A stretch of 64,000 nt of DNA from Scytonema sp. UIC 10036 (GCF_009725235.1 NZ_WJFC01000020.1:39290-103289); one strand, 5' to 3'. Positions 1 through 7,922 are shown, numbered from the stretch's first letter. Translations and numbers: made by a program. The notes: generated by a model not told the origin, from the letters alone.

Positions 1-146
1 CCTCTGGTACCCAGCAAAATCAATACAATACTCCCTCTGGTACTCAGCAAAATCAATACAATACTCCCTCTGATACCCAGCAAAATCAATACAACAATTC
101 CACCGACGGACAAAATACCAATAATGGTGTAAGAGCGCTTTGGTAA
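1..146 (+). CDS. C-terminal end of a Gln/Asn-rich repeat protein (partial)
   Basis: The left edge cuts a reading frame (codons from base 3) that ends at TAA 144-146. It encodes three 11-residue repeats of the form SGTQQNQYNTP, with an exact DNA period of 33 bp, then a short tail ending VRALW. The composition (Q, N, T, S, Y, P) suggests a low-complexity, probably extracellular or surface-exposed tail. The N-terminal part lies outside the window, so no function can be given. A hairpin 44 bp downstream fits the end of its transcript. Confidence 0.7.
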   Translation, partial: SGTQQNQYNTPSGTQQNQYNTPSDTQQNQYNNSTDGQNTNNGVRALW

Positions 147-189
147 TTTCTGGAGGTCTTGAATGACCTAATTGACCATAAGTGAGTGA

Positions 190-221
190 GATTCCCGACT
201 TCCTTTAAGAAGTCGGGAATC
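190..221 (+). terminator. Hairpin terminator after the repeat protein
   Basis: A perfect 13-bp inverted repeat (190-202 with 209-221) surrounds a 6-nt loop. It lies between the end of the repeat-protein gene and the L,D-transpeptidase. There is no strong T tract after it, so it may be a terminator or an mRNA 3' stabiliser. Confidence 0.6.
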
Positions 222-275
222 TTGTGAGTAATAAACGAGTTTTTTTTCATCCTTCTTACTTTTTTGTTTGCTCAG

Positions 276-824
276 ATGTTTAAGCAATTATTCAAGATAT
301 TTTTCTTACTTTGTGTATTGTGTGTGTATTCAAGTTCGCAAGCTGCACTAGCTGCTGAGGATGAGAGCCAAGATTCTTTACAAAACTCAGTCACCGAACC
401 AATTGATACTAAAATCAATGATTTAATAACTCTGCCTCTTCACTTAAAAATAAATCTTCGCCAACGCCAAGTAACAGTTTATCAAGGAAAAAATTTGATT
501 AAAAGTTACCCAGTTGCTGTAGGGCGGCGGGGTTGGGAAACTCCTGTTGGGAATTTCCGAGTTCGTGATATGTTGGTTAATCCAACTTGGATTCACCCTA
601 AGACAGGTAAAGCTATACCAGGGGGAGATGCAAAAAATCCTCTCGGTAATTACTGGATTGGATTTTGGACAAATGGTAAAGACTGGGTTGGCTTTCACGG
701 AACTCCAAATCCTGAGTCTGTAGGTACTGCTGCTTCACACGGTTGTATTCGGATGTACAACCAAGATATTGAGGAATTATTCAAGTTGGTCAATATTGGA
801 ACACCTGTGACTGTTGAACGGTAG
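276..824 (+). CDS. L,D-transpeptidase (YkuD domain), secreted
   Basis: About 182 residues: an N-terminal signal peptide (hydrophobic FFLLCVLCVYSSSQAALA) followed by one YkuD domain. The family signature is complete: HGTPNPES, then SHGCIRM with the catalytic cysteine and its histidine. Family members act in the periplasm, forming 3-3 peptidoglycan cross-links or attaching proteins to the wall; the exact substrate here cannot be read. The ATG at 276 was chosen; an in-frame TTG at 264 would add four residues. At under 200 residues it is a short, single-domain member without a LysM or PG-binding domain. Confidence 0.9.
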   Translation: MFKQLFKIFFLLCVLCVYSSSQAALAAEDESQDSLQNSVTEPIDTKINDLITLPLHLKINLRQRQVTVYQGKNLIKSYPVAVGRRGWETPVGNFRVRDMLVNPTWIHPKTGKAIPGGDAKNPLGNYWIGFWTNGKDWVGFHGTPNPESVGTAASHGCIRMYNQDIEELFKLVNIGTPVTVER

Positions 825-827
825 GTT

Positions 828-989
828 ATGGTTTTTGCGATCGCAGGTGCAAGATACGCAGAGCAAGCCCAAGCCAACGCAAAAGCAGCATCGGTGAAAC
901 TTTCTCCACAAGAATTACAAGAAATAGATGCCATAGGACGTATTGTGACCGATCCTTTGGATAAAAATCCAATTATGTGGGACTGGTAA
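828..989 (+). pseudogene. C-terminal relic of an aldo/keto reductase
   Basis: A 53-residue frame begins at ATG 828, 3 bp after the transpeptidase stop. It reads like the extreme C-terminus of an aldo/keto reductase: GARYAEQAQANAKAA, then LSPQELQEIDAIGR, then a tail NPIMWDW. The whole catalytic TIM barrel is missing and nothing upstream in any frame supplies it, so this is taken as a gene remnant. It contains a HIP1 octamer near its start. Confidence 0.65.
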
Positions 990-1300
990 TTTTGCGAAAT
1001 TCAACAACTTGTAAACTTCACGTAACAAATGCTTGCGGAGGCAAAATAGGGTGATATCTTATAGATAAGACACCAAAAGGAAACATAAATGAAGCGGGCA
1101 ATTGACAAGGTGTCTCCGGTCATAAGCCCAAGCAAATTATCAGCATGCTAATGATGCTAAGTGGCAACCGCCAAAACCAACAGGCAACGCCAAATCCCAA
1201 AGCGGAAAAACAAAGGAATGCTGAGTTTGCTGAATGTTCTGTCCACCCTTAGTTGTTAAATATCCAAAGAAAAACCGATTTGATTAGTTGCAAGTTTTAG
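990..1300 (+). other. Gene-poor stretch, possible small RNA or small ORF
   Basis: No recognisable gene. A bulged hairpin sits at about 1052-1076 (GGTGATATCTTAT with ATAAGACACC). A small open frame with an ATG at 1145 (stop 1250-1252, 35 residues; frame open from 1106) has no clear ribosome site. A strong terminator follows at 1301-1325, although no convincing coding gene precedes it, so a non-coding transcript is possible. Confidence 0.3.
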
Positions 1301-1325
1301 AAACCTGGTCCCTCTGACCAGGTTT
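1301..1325 (+). terminator. Rho-independent terminator
   Basis: A 9-bp perfect stem (AAACCTGGT with ACCAGGTTT) and 7-nt loop, followed by TCAAGTTTTT. Its shape is that of an intrinsic terminator on the plus strand, but the preceding 300 bp hold no clear gene. Confidence 0.65.
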
Positions 1326-1388
1326 TCAAGTTTTTATGTAGGCAATAGGGACTGGGAATAGGGCGATTGGGGATCGGGACCCCAGTCC

Positions 1389-2327
1389 CTAGTCCCCAAT
1401 ACCCAATACCCAATCCCGCAACAAAGAATTGACTTGATTGGGAACTTCATCATGAGGACAATGACCGGCACTGAGAAAATGTTCTGTCAGTTCGGGATAA
1501 TATTGTCGAAACTTTTTGGAACGTTCTCTTGCATTGACCCAAGGATCTGCTTCTCCCCACAGCATCAAGAGAGGACAAGTTAACTGTTTTAACAGCACAT
1601 CAACTTTTTCTCCTTGAGGGGTACTGAATACAGATGAAAACACATCAAAAGCGCCTGTATCGCAAGCAGGAAGATAAATTTCTTCGACTAATTGGTCTGT
1701 AATTGCAGTTTGATCGAGGTAAACTTTCTCCAACGTCTGACGAATCACCCATTTTTGTTTGATGTACTGGAACAAAAGAAACTGAGCTAATGGTTGTTGA
1801 AAGAACCACTTAACAACGTCACCTAGCAGTTTTTGTAATTGTTCGTTTGCTTTAGGAGGTTCAATTTGAGTTTGCAGGGCTTCTGGTTCCGGTGAAGGTT
1901 GATTTTCACTAAATGGACCAGCACTATTGAGTAATACCAAACCTGCTGCAGCATCGGGACATTGGGCTGCTACACACAAACTTGCGTAACCACCAAGGGA
2001 ATTTCCCACCAACACAGCTCTTTGACCAATAACTGCAGTAATAAAGTCATGGAGTTGGTCGCGCCACAAATTGCCACTATACTCCAGTTTAGGTTTAGCG
2101 GAACGTCCAAACCCTAAAAGGTCTATAGCAAAAACTTCAAAATCATCACACAGCCGTGTTATGTTTTTACGCCAATGGTCTGTAGACGCACCAAATCCGT
2201 GTACCAAGAGTATAGCAGGACGTTGGGGATGCTTTTCTCCTGCTTTTACGTAGTAAATGTTGTGTCCTCGCCATTGCCAAAATTGTCCGGGGATTGGAGT
2301 TGAAGAGGGGGCTGTTGTTACCTGCAT
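1389..2327 (-). CDS. Alpha/beta-fold hydrolase
   Basis: 312 residues of a classical alpha/beta hydrolase. The oxyanion motif LLVHGFGAS is at about residues 40-48, the nucleophile elbow VGNSLGGY has Ser110, the acid lies in LWGEADPWV (about 258) and the histidine in AGHCPHDE (about 289). Members cleave esters or similar bonds; cyanobacteria have several of this size, some proposed to act on chlorophyll derivatives, but the substrate cannot be read here. The last residues (VLGIGD) and the stop codon fall inside a GGGTATT tandem repeat at 1375-1415, so the C-terminus looks repeat-derived. Confidence 0.85.
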   Translation of the reverse strand: MQVTTAPSSTPIPGQFWQWRGHNIYYVKAGEKHPQRPAILLVHGFGASTDHWRKNITRLCDDFEVFAIDLLGFGRSAKPKLEYSGNLWRDQLHDFITAVIGQRAVLVGNSLGGYASLCVAAQCPDAAAGLVLLNSAGPFSENQPSPEPEALQTQIEPPKANEQLQKLLGDVVKWFFQQPLAQFLLFQYIKQKWVIRQTLEKVYLDQTAITDQLVEEIYLPACDTGAFDVFSSVFSTPQGEKVDVLLKQLTCPLLMLWGEADPWVNARERSKKFRQYYPELTEHFLSAGHCPHDEVPNQVNSLLRDWVLGIGD

Positions 2328-2375
2328 GACTGTACGTTTGCTAATTTTTGAGGGATAAAATGAGATTATATCTGC

Positions 2376-2589
2376 ACTAGTGGTCTACCACATTGAATTT
2401 GAGGATCTCCCACCTCGTCCACCTCGTTCCCAGGCTCTGCCTGGGAATGCCTTACGGGAGGCTCCGCCTCCTGTGCTCTAACAGCCCGCGAGGCAGAGCC
2501 TCGTAGTCTGCATTCCCAACCTCTGGCTGGGAACGAGTGTTGGGGAGTTGTCCACCTACCCATTAGAATTAATGTAGCGAACCACTAGT
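2376..2589. mobile_element. MITE-like non-autonomous element with terminal inverted repeats
   Basis: About 214 bp bounded by imperfect inverted repeats of roughly 24 bp that begin ACTAGTGGT on the left and end ACCACTAGT on the right. The interior has GC-rich nested palindromes (GTTCCCAGGCTCTGCCTGGGAA and relatives), a repeat style scattered in cyanobacterial genomes. No transposase is encoded. The family is not certain; the ends suggest a Tc1/IS630-like mobiliser, which is inference. Confidence 0.55.
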
Positions 2590-2772
2590 TAATTAGAAAT
2601 TGAGAACAGGGGTATTCAGGAATGTTATCTTAGCATGATTTAAGACCTCTAGCAATCCCATACGATAGTTCTTGCTCTCATGCGTACATGATTTAGGAAT
2701 GCCATTTCTCTGCGGAGCTTTTACTTTTGAAAATATCTAAAATCTATTTCTGGATTCATGGGTTACTGTAGT

Positions 2773-3243
2773 TCACTCCGCATTCAACACTTTACGAAAC
2801 ACAATCTTATCAGCGCCCGCCGTGTAGAAGTCCCGGATGCGAGCCTCCTCCTCGAAGCCGCACTTCGCGTAGAACGTCCTTGTGCGATCGAAGCTCGCTA
2901 ACGTTTCCACCAGTAGCATTCGCCCACCGCGTGCCTTCAAAGTTTCTTCAACGTAGTGCATCAGTTTCCTACCACGTCCTTGTCCCTGGCGATCCGAGCG
3001 AATGGCGATCAATTGTAGGTTCCACGTCCCATCGGTCATCCGTTCAGGCTCACAGTAGGCGACCCCCACTGGTCCGTCTTCGTCATCGCTGTCAGTGATC
3101 CAGAAGGAATCGTTATCGCTGTTGCCACCGAGATAGTCAGCCAGCATTTTGCGGAGATCCTCAAGTTCGTTCAGTTCGAAACCGATTGTGTTGGCTACAG
3201 CAATCAGTGCCGGAGCATCTTCGGGTTTTGTAGGTCGGATCAT
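2773..3243 (-). CDS. GNAT-family N-acetyltransferase
   Basis: About 156 residues starting MIRPTKPEDAP at ATG 3243 (an in-frame TTG at 3255 is possible). The acetyl-CoA loop appears as RSDRQGQGRGRKLM, with the beta-bulge region WNLQLIAIR before it and a C-terminal FYAKCGFEEEARIRDFY. Family members acetylate amines such as amino acids, antibiotics or protein N-termini; the substrate is unknown. It diverges from a MarR regulator across two shared palindromes, so it is probably that regulator's target. The gene is visibly more GC-rich than its neighbours, which may mean horizontal acquisition. Confidence 0.85.
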   Translation of the reverse strand: MIRPTKPEDAPALIAVANTIGFELNELEDLRKMLADYLGGNSDNDSFWITDSDDEDGPVGVAYCEPERMTDGTWNLQLIAIRSDRQGQGRGRKLMHYVEETLKARGGRMLLVETLASFDRTRTFYAKCGFEEEARIRDFYTAGADKIVFRKVLNAE

Positions 3244-3255
3244 TAACAACTTCAA

Positions 3256-3274
3256 TATATGCTTCTCGCATATA
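3256..3274. promoter_or_regulatory. Palindromic MarR-type operator O1
   Basis: A perfect palindrome TATATGC-ttctc-GCATATA lies just upstream of the GNAT start. Its half-site ATATGC is shared with a second palindrome 27 bp away. MarR dimers commonly bind such sites in their own divergent promoter regions. Confidence 0.6.
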
Positions 3275-3300
3275 ATAACTACCAGATTTGCTTGATGTCA

Positions 3301-3320
3301 ATATGCATGATGCATATAAT
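3301..3320. promoter_or_regulatory. Palindromic operator O2 overlapping a -10-like TATAAT
   Basis: A perfect palindrome ATATGCA-tga-TGCATAT (3301-3317) overlaps a TATAAT hexamer at 3315-3320. The hexamer is only 6 bp before the ATG at 3327, so the MarR transcript may be leaderless and autorepressed. Confidence 0.55.
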
Positions 3321-3326
3321 TTAGAT

Positions 3327-3839
3327 ATGGAACACACTAACCTTGCGAATGTAGTGGGAGCTTTAGCCCTTGCCTTGACAGATTTGGTGGCTCAGTCGGT
3401 GGAGCGAACAATCGATGATGCAGGACCAGCTGCCGAGGCTGTGTGCTTGGTAAGACATGTACCAGGGATACCCATTGAACAATTGCGTCGAGCCCTTGGA
3501 ATGTCGCATCCAGGTGCCGTGAGGCTTGTAGAGCGACTCGAGAAACTTGGATTAATTCTCCGCGAACGCAGCTCTGTCGATCGCCGCGCTGTGGAGCTGA
3601 AATTGACTCAAGAAGGGGAAGCTCTGGTAAGCAAGATGCATCAAGCGCGGCTCAATGCACTTGAGGAAGCCATCGCTTCCCTATCCTCAAAAGATCGCCT
3701 GCATTTATGCCGCATCAGTAACCAAATCTTGTTTTCCCTGACAAAAACAAAGGACAGCGCCTTAGCTATCTGCCGTTTATGTGACGAAACTAACTGTCTG
3801 AATTGTCCAGTGGCTAAACGTTACAGTGAATTGACTTAA
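3327..3839 (+). CDS. MarR-family transcriptional regulator with Cys-rich tail
   Basis: About 170 residues from ATG 3327; in-frame starts at 3288 and 3303 would place the operator inside the gene. A winged helix is visible: IEQLRRALGMSHPGAVRLVERLEKLGLILRERSSVDRRAVELKLTQEG, with the usual D-R in the wing. MarR dimers normally repress a divergent gene and respond to a ligand or oxidant. The tail CRLCDETNCLNCPV carries four cysteines (C-x2-C-x5-C-x2-C), a spacing suited to metal or redox sensing. Its likely target is the divergent acetyltransferase. Confidence 0.85.
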   Translation: MEHTNLANVVGALALALTDLVAQSVERTIDDAGPAAEAVCLVRHVPGIPIEQLRRALGMSHPGAVRLVERLEKLGLILRERSSVDRRAVELKLTQEGEALVSKMHQARLNALEEAIASLSSKDRLHLCRISNQILFSLTKTKDSALAICRLCDETNCLNCPVAKRYSELT

Positions 3840-3962
3840 CGGACTTCAATCTCAACCAAAGCTACTCAACACGAGTCACTCTATACTGCCATCTCTATTG
3901 TTTCCCCAGGAATGATAATATTTGGGTAGATATCATCAGTATTACTTCTTCATTTTAGTACT

Positions 3963-4035
3963 GTAGGGGTGCAACGCCTTGCGCCCCTACTAACCACCAA
4001 CCACTAACAACTAACCATCAACCACCAACCAACCC
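3963..4035. repeat. Dispersed hairpin plus STRR array
   Basis: A 12-bp stem with one G-T pair (GTAGGGGTGCAA with TTGCGCCCCTAC, 3963-3990) is followed by degenerate heptamers of the type CTAACCA/CCAACCA up to the aroE start. A similar GTAGGGG hairpin occurs at 22398-22425. Confidence 0.7.
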
Positions 4036-4036
4036 A

Positions 4037-4915
4037 ATGATTACAGGCAAAACCAAGCTACTTGGAATAATTGGGCATCCTGTAGAGCATTCACTGTCCC
4101 CGGTGATGCAAAATGCAGCGATTGCCGAGATGGAATTAGATTATGTTTACATCCCCTTTTCGGTAGAACCGCAAAATTTAAAAGTAGCTCTTCAAGGCTT
4201 TGCTTCCATTGGAATTGTTGGCTTTAACGCGACTATTCCACATAAAGAGGCTATACTACCTCTGCTATCAGAAATTTCACCCATTGCTGAAGCAGTGGGA
4301 GCAGTTAACACTGTAACTCGTAAAGATAACAAATGGATCGGAACCAATACTGATGTAGAAGGGTTTCTTGCTCCTTTAGAAACAACGTATAACCGAGATT
4401 GGCGTCAGACAGTAGCTGTTGTTTTAGGCAATGGTGGTGCGGCAAGGGCAGTGGTAGCAGGTTGTGCTAAATTGGGTTGTGCTGAAATTTATGTGGTTGG
4501 TCGCAATACTCAGAAGTTAGAGGAATTCTGTGAAAGTTGGAGCAATTCTCCCATTGCGGTGAATTTACAGGTCAGTGAATGGCGTTCCTTATCCAAGCTT
4601 CTTCCACAAGCCAACTTACTGGTGAATACAACTCCTATCGGAATGTATCCTAAGGTTGAAGAATCACCACTTGATACAGAGGAAATAGCGCAACTACCAG
4701 AGAATGCGATCGCATACGATTTAATATACAAACCCAAACCAACCAAATTTCTGCAACAAGCGCAACAAGCAGGTATAACAGCCATTGACGGATTGGAGAT
4801 GTTAGTTCAACAAGGTGCGGCTGCATTAAAATTCTGGTTACAGCGTGAATCTGTTCCTGTAGATGTGATGCGCCAATCTTTATTTCAACAACTTGGATTT
4901 AAGGATTCAAAATAA
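4037..4915 (+). CDS. aroE: Shikimate 5-dehydrogenase
   Basis: 292 residues, normal for AroE. It reduces 3-dehydroshikimate to shikimate with NADPH in the cytosolic aromatic amino acid pathway. The substrate site GHPVEHSLSPVMQNAA is at about 13-28, the catalytic lysine in NATIPHKE (Lys70) and aspartate in NTDVEG (Asp106), the nucleotide loop GNGGAARAV in the middle, and the C-terminal DGLEMLVQQGAAAL. It starts directly after an STRR array, which displaces any clear Shine-Dalgarno site. The following gene begins 16 bp after its stop, suggesting co-transcription. Confidence 0.95.
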   Translation: MITGKTKLLGIIGHPVEHSLSPVMQNAAIAEMELDYVYIPFSVEPQNLKVALQGFASIGIVGFNATIPHKEAILPLLSEISPIAEAVGAVNTVTRKDNKWIGTNTDVEGFLAPLETTYNRDWRQTVAVVLGNGGAARAVVAGCAKLGCAEIYVVGRNTQKLEEFCESWSNSPIAVNLQVSEWRSLSKLLPQANLLVNTTPIGMYPKVEESPLDTEEIAQLPENAIAYDLIYKPKPTKFLQQAQQAGITAIDGLEMLVQQGAAALKFWLQRESVPVDVMRQSLFQQLGFKDSK

Positions 4916-4931
4916 ACTTGAGAATAATGTC

Positions 4932-5294
4932 ATGACAGAAGATTCTATCAAAATCATTGGTTTTCATGCTCATGTTTACTTCGATACTACCAGTTATGAA
5001 GCAGCTGCACGAGTACGTGAAGGACTGGATGCTCGATTTGATGTGCGACTTGGGCGTTGGCATGAGAATCCTATCGGTCCCCATCCAAAAGGAATGTACC
5101 AAGTTGCGTTTGCACCAGAGCAATTTGCCAAAGTCGTACCTTGGTTAATGCTTAACCGCGAAGGATTGGATATTCTCGTTCATCCTGAGACAGGTGATGA
5201 TGTGAAAGACCATACAGAGCATGCTTTATGGTTGGGAGAAAAATTAGAGCTCAACATCGAATTTCTGCGAGCAATATCCGCTCGAACAGCATAA
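4932..5294 (+). CDS. DOPA 4,5-dioxygenase-family protein
   Basis: 120 residues from ATG 4932. It matches the small DOPA-dioxygenase family: an N-terminal FHAHVYFD, then HPKGMYQVAF, and HPETGDDVKDHTEHALWLGEK, giving several histidines (HAH, H in GPHPKG, HPETGDD, HTEH) for Fe(II) binding and catalysis. In fungi and plants relatives open the ring of DOPA for betalain pigments; in cyanobacteria the substrate is not established. It closely follows aroE, which hints only loosely at an aromatic substrate. A terminator follows at 5347. Confidence 0.85.
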   Translation: MTEDSIKIIGFHAHVYFDTTSYEAAARVREGLDARFDVRLGRWHENPIGPHPKGMYQVAFAPEQFAKVVPWLMLNREGLDILVHPETGDDVKDHTEHALWLGEKLELNIEFLRAISARTA

Positions 5295-5346
5295 TGCCAA
5301 TTAAAAACGTATATTGTACATTTGTACTATAAAGTCGAAGAACTAA

Positions 5347-5371
5347 CCCACCTACAAAGGTGGGATTTTTC
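5347..5371 (+). terminator. Rho-independent terminator of the aroE unit
   Basis: A 7-bp stem CCCACCT/AGGTGGG with loop ACAA, followed by ATTTTTC. It ends the aroE and dioxygenase transcription unit. Confidence 0.75.
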
Positions 5372-5467
5372 TTCGATGGAATAAACAGGGGTAACCCGCA
5401 CCTGTACCGATCTACAGTCAACACAGGTGTGGAATTGTGCATCGCGTATAGGAGGTACAAATAAAAT

Positions 5468-5707
5468 ATGACTGCACTTCAGACAAAACCTCGATACCGA
5501 CGAGGGCAATTAGTAGAGGTATCGCGAGAGGATGTCATCTATCACGGGGTAGTTATTAAGGTGTGCGAAATTAATCGCTGTTGGGATAGATGGGTATATG
5601 TCGGACACTGCGTGTACTACCCCAAAAATCTGCGTCATTACCAAAATAATGCGAACCGTCACAAATGGACATTGTTTGAGGAGGAACTCGGCGAATATAA
5701 CCAGTAA
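5468..5707 (+). CDS. Small basic protein of unknown function
   Basis: 79 residues, preceded by a good ribosome site (AGGAGGT about 13 bp before the ATG). The sequence is rich in Arg, Tyr and Trp (RYRRGQLVEVSREDVIYHGVVIKV, then CWDRWVYVGHCVYYPKNL) and looks like a compact beta-barrel or SH3-like fold; no catalytic motif is visible. I do not recognise the family with confidence. The 190 bp after it hold no gene. Confidence 0.6.
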   Translation: MTALQTKPRYRRGQLVEVSREDVIYHGVVIKVCEINRCWDRWVYVGHCVYYPKNLRHYQNNANRHKWTLFEEELGEYNQ

Positions 5708-5898
5708 TCACTTTCAATCTTTACAGTTTCTTTATGAAGATAGGGAATTAATTTACACAAAAGTTAAAGACATCAAACGTATACTGAAACATGAGATAGC
5801 TTGTCCGAGGAAGATTACAAAAGATTCGGGGGTGCATTATCAGAAATTTAAATGAAAAGATTAATACTTTTATACTGAAAAAAATGATCTAGAGCATT

Positions 5899-6999
5899 AT
5901 GTTAATAGGCTCCCAAACTGCTACTACTCCGGCTGTTGAATGTTTGATTAAGCTTTGGGCAGAACGTTACACGCTCGACTTATCGAGTTTATTTCGCGAG
6001 CAAGGCCCCTCGGTCTACAATTCCCTCATAGAAGCTTCTTCACTTGAAGGTAGAGCTTCAACAGTGTCCAAGTTACGCGAGGCGATGGTTGATGCCAAAT
6101 GTCAATTTGCTGGCATACAAGCTAAAGAATTATACGAATATATTCCCAATGTTGTGAATTTAAGTGAGGCAAGGAGACTAACACAATTTGCTGTTCAAGT
6201 GTACATTGAGCTTCTAAAGCTTTATCAACAAGCATCCTCTGGTACCGAACTTCTAGAAGAAAAGCTGCGAATTCTGGCAAGTATGACTTCCATAAACCAT
6301 TCTTCGCTATCAGTATGGGGTATTCCAGACATTGAAGATTTAGCCAAAGCTTTGGAAGGCCTGTTGTTAGAGTGCCAGGAGCAATACAAAGCCTCACAGG
6401 ATTGGTGTACTCTTGGTTTTCTGACCACACAATTCAACTTTAGCAATCAGTTACTTCTCAAAAAGCTTGCACCAGTAGAAAGAGTTTTGATTTATCCTTA
6501 CTTCAAGTTTGTTGAAGAACAGGTTGCCATACCTTGGCAGCGAGTTTGCGTAGCTGCAGCAAGGCATGAATTAGACTCTCTAGCTTTGACTCTTGTCCGG
6601 GAAATGATACCAGCTGCTTCCGACATCGCAAAAACTGTTTACCGTCAATTGACCAAATTCTTTTCAGACTATCGCGGTCGTCGAGGTGGATTTGACCATC
6701 CTGGTGTAGAGCACTCTTGCTTGCGCGACTTGCAGATGTTTCAAGCATATCTATGGCTTTGTGTTTTGGAGAGGAGCTTTGCACCCGTAGAAAAAGAATT
6801 GGTAACTGTGTGTGTCATGGTTATGGTACGAGTAGGAGTGCCGTGGGAAATAACGGCACAATGGAATAAACTTTTGATGGATGAAATCAGTCGCCGTGTT
6901 AAACCGGAACAACACTCTTTTCTACTACCTTATACCCAGGGAATGCAACAGACATTTTATGACCAGCGCAACCGCTTTACAGTGACCAGTGACCAGTAA
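5899..6999 (+). CDS. Conserved-looking cytosolic protein of unknown function
   Basis: 366 residues, largely alpha-helical, with no signal peptide, membrane segment or recognisable catalytic motif. A region with basic residues, FFSDYRGRRGGFDHPGVEHSCLRDL, lies at about residues 250-275, followed by a hydrophobic helix (LVTVCVMVMVRVGVPW). The length and clean codon pattern support a real gene. The last codons (TVTSDQ and stop) come from an ACCAGTG tandem repeat that continues into the intergenic region. Function unknown. Confidence 0.65.
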   Translation: MLIGSQTATTPAVECLIKLWAERYTLDLSSLFREQGPSVYNSLIEASSLEGRASTVSKLREAMVDAKCQFAGIQAKELYEYIPNVVNLSEARRLTQFAVQVYIELLKLYQQASSGTELLEEKLRILASMTSINHSSLSVWGIPDIEDLAKALEGLLLECQEQYKASQDWCTLGFLTTQFNFSNQLLLKKLAPVERVLIYPYFKFVEEQVAIPWQRVCVAAARHELDSLALTLVREMIPAASDIAKTVYRQLTKFFSDYRGRRGGFDHPGVEHSCLRDLQMFQAYLWLCVLERSFAPVEKELVTVCVMVMVRVGVPWEITAQWNKLLMDEISRRVKPEQHSFLLPYTQGMQQTFYDQRNRFTVTSDQ

Positions 7000-7010
7000 C
7001 CAGTGACCAG
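6981..7010. repeat. STRR array (ACCAGTG type)
   Basis: Four or so copies of AGTGACC/AGTAACC overlap the last codons of the preceding gene and provide its stop codon. The same heptamer recurs at 24828-24853. Confidence 0.75.
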
Positions 7011-7262
7011 CGATCGAATAGCCCCAGGTTACAGGTAGGCAGATTATTTTTTGGAAATGTCTTTTGAAGTATTTTTTGGTGAAACTCTTGAAGTTAAAAT
7101 ATTGAATTTTGTTCTAGCAACATGACAAGTATTATCAACTATTTTAGATTTCAACCAGTATGCACATTTTTGGTTTGACCTAGTTTCGATTCTCTTCCCT
7201 TTCTGCTTCTTTAATGCCGTAACGAAAGCTCGACCTCCAAAGCTCTTTGGTCCAATATATTG

Positions 7263-7859
7263 TTATTTGTCTGGTTTGTCAATGTCGGTTTGATAATCCT
7301 GTTCTATTTTTTTTTCATAGCGTCGCAGAAAATATAATTTGCTGCTAAAACAATGCATTATGGACATGAAGTCTTGCATCAATTCATCGTGAGGACTTAG
7401 CTTTGAATTATTGAGTACTACAATTTCACAATCGTGAAGATTACACAGCCATTCAAAAAAATCAAAACCAAATCTAACCAATCTATCGGGATAGGCTACA
7501 ACGATTAAGGAGATCTGCTTTAATAAAACTCGTTCTATTAAGCCTAAAAATTTTGGGCGCTGAAAATTCAATCCAGAGCCTATTTCACTGATACACTCAT
7601 TGCCAGGGTATTTTTCTTGGAGATACAATAATTGTGCTTGTAAATCATCTTTTTGACTTTGGGTAGAAACTCGTGCATACAATACGGTTTTTTTAATTCC
7701 CGGTAACTGAAGATGTTTTTCAATTGAATTTGCGTTATATCTTCGATGATTGCTACCAGGCATTCTCATGCACTCTATTATCCCTTTGTCAGCTAAACGA
7801 CTAAGGGTTTTAGAGTGGATATTATATCTTTCACTAGCTTCTTTAGGTGATAGGTACAT
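7263..7859 (-). CDS. IS607-type serine recombinase (TnpA)
   Basis: 198 residues, full length for the family. A MerR-like helix-turn-helix (YLSPKEASERYNIHSKTLSRLADKG) is followed by a serine-recombinase domain with YARVST (catalytic Ser65), then EIGSGLNFQRPKF and AYPDRLVRFGFDFFEW. It would cut and join DNA to move an IS607-family element. The usual partner TnpB is absent next to it, so this is either an orphan recombinase or a tnpA-only derivative. It stands beside a toxin-like gene that has lost its 5' end, suggesting that an insertion or deletion event occurred here. Confidence 0.85.
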   Translation of the reverse strand: MYLSPKEASERYNIHSKTLSRLADKGIIECMRMPGSNHRRYNANSIEKHLQLPGIKKTVLYARVSTQSQKDDLQAQLLYLQEKYPGNECISEIGSGLNFQRPKFLGLIERVLLKQISLIVVAYPDRLVRFGFDFFEWLCNLHDCEIVVLNNSKLSPHDELMQDFMSIMHCFSSKLYFLRRYEKKIEQDYQTDIDKPDK

Positions 7860-7922
7860 ATTAGACTCAATAGTTAATTTATCCCAGAATAGTCTAATAT
7901 ATCCAAAAAATCAATTATCAGA

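Noticed and set aside
1060..1110. Resemblance to a Yfr2-type small RNA because of the word AGGAAACA
   Set aside because: One 8-base word is too short to prove this; neither the expected length nor a close terminator is present.
2366..2563. A 65-residue minus-strand frame
   Set aside because: It is made of the palindromic interior of the MITE-like element.
5598..5855. An 85-residue frame overlapping the small gene at 5468
   Set aside because: It overlaps a better-supported gene with a strong ribosome site in another frame.
7010..7262. A possible TnpB remnant after the recombinase stop (minus strand)
   Set aside because: The frame stays open for about 75 codons, but no TnpB motif (DRED-like acids, zinc ribbon) can be seen.
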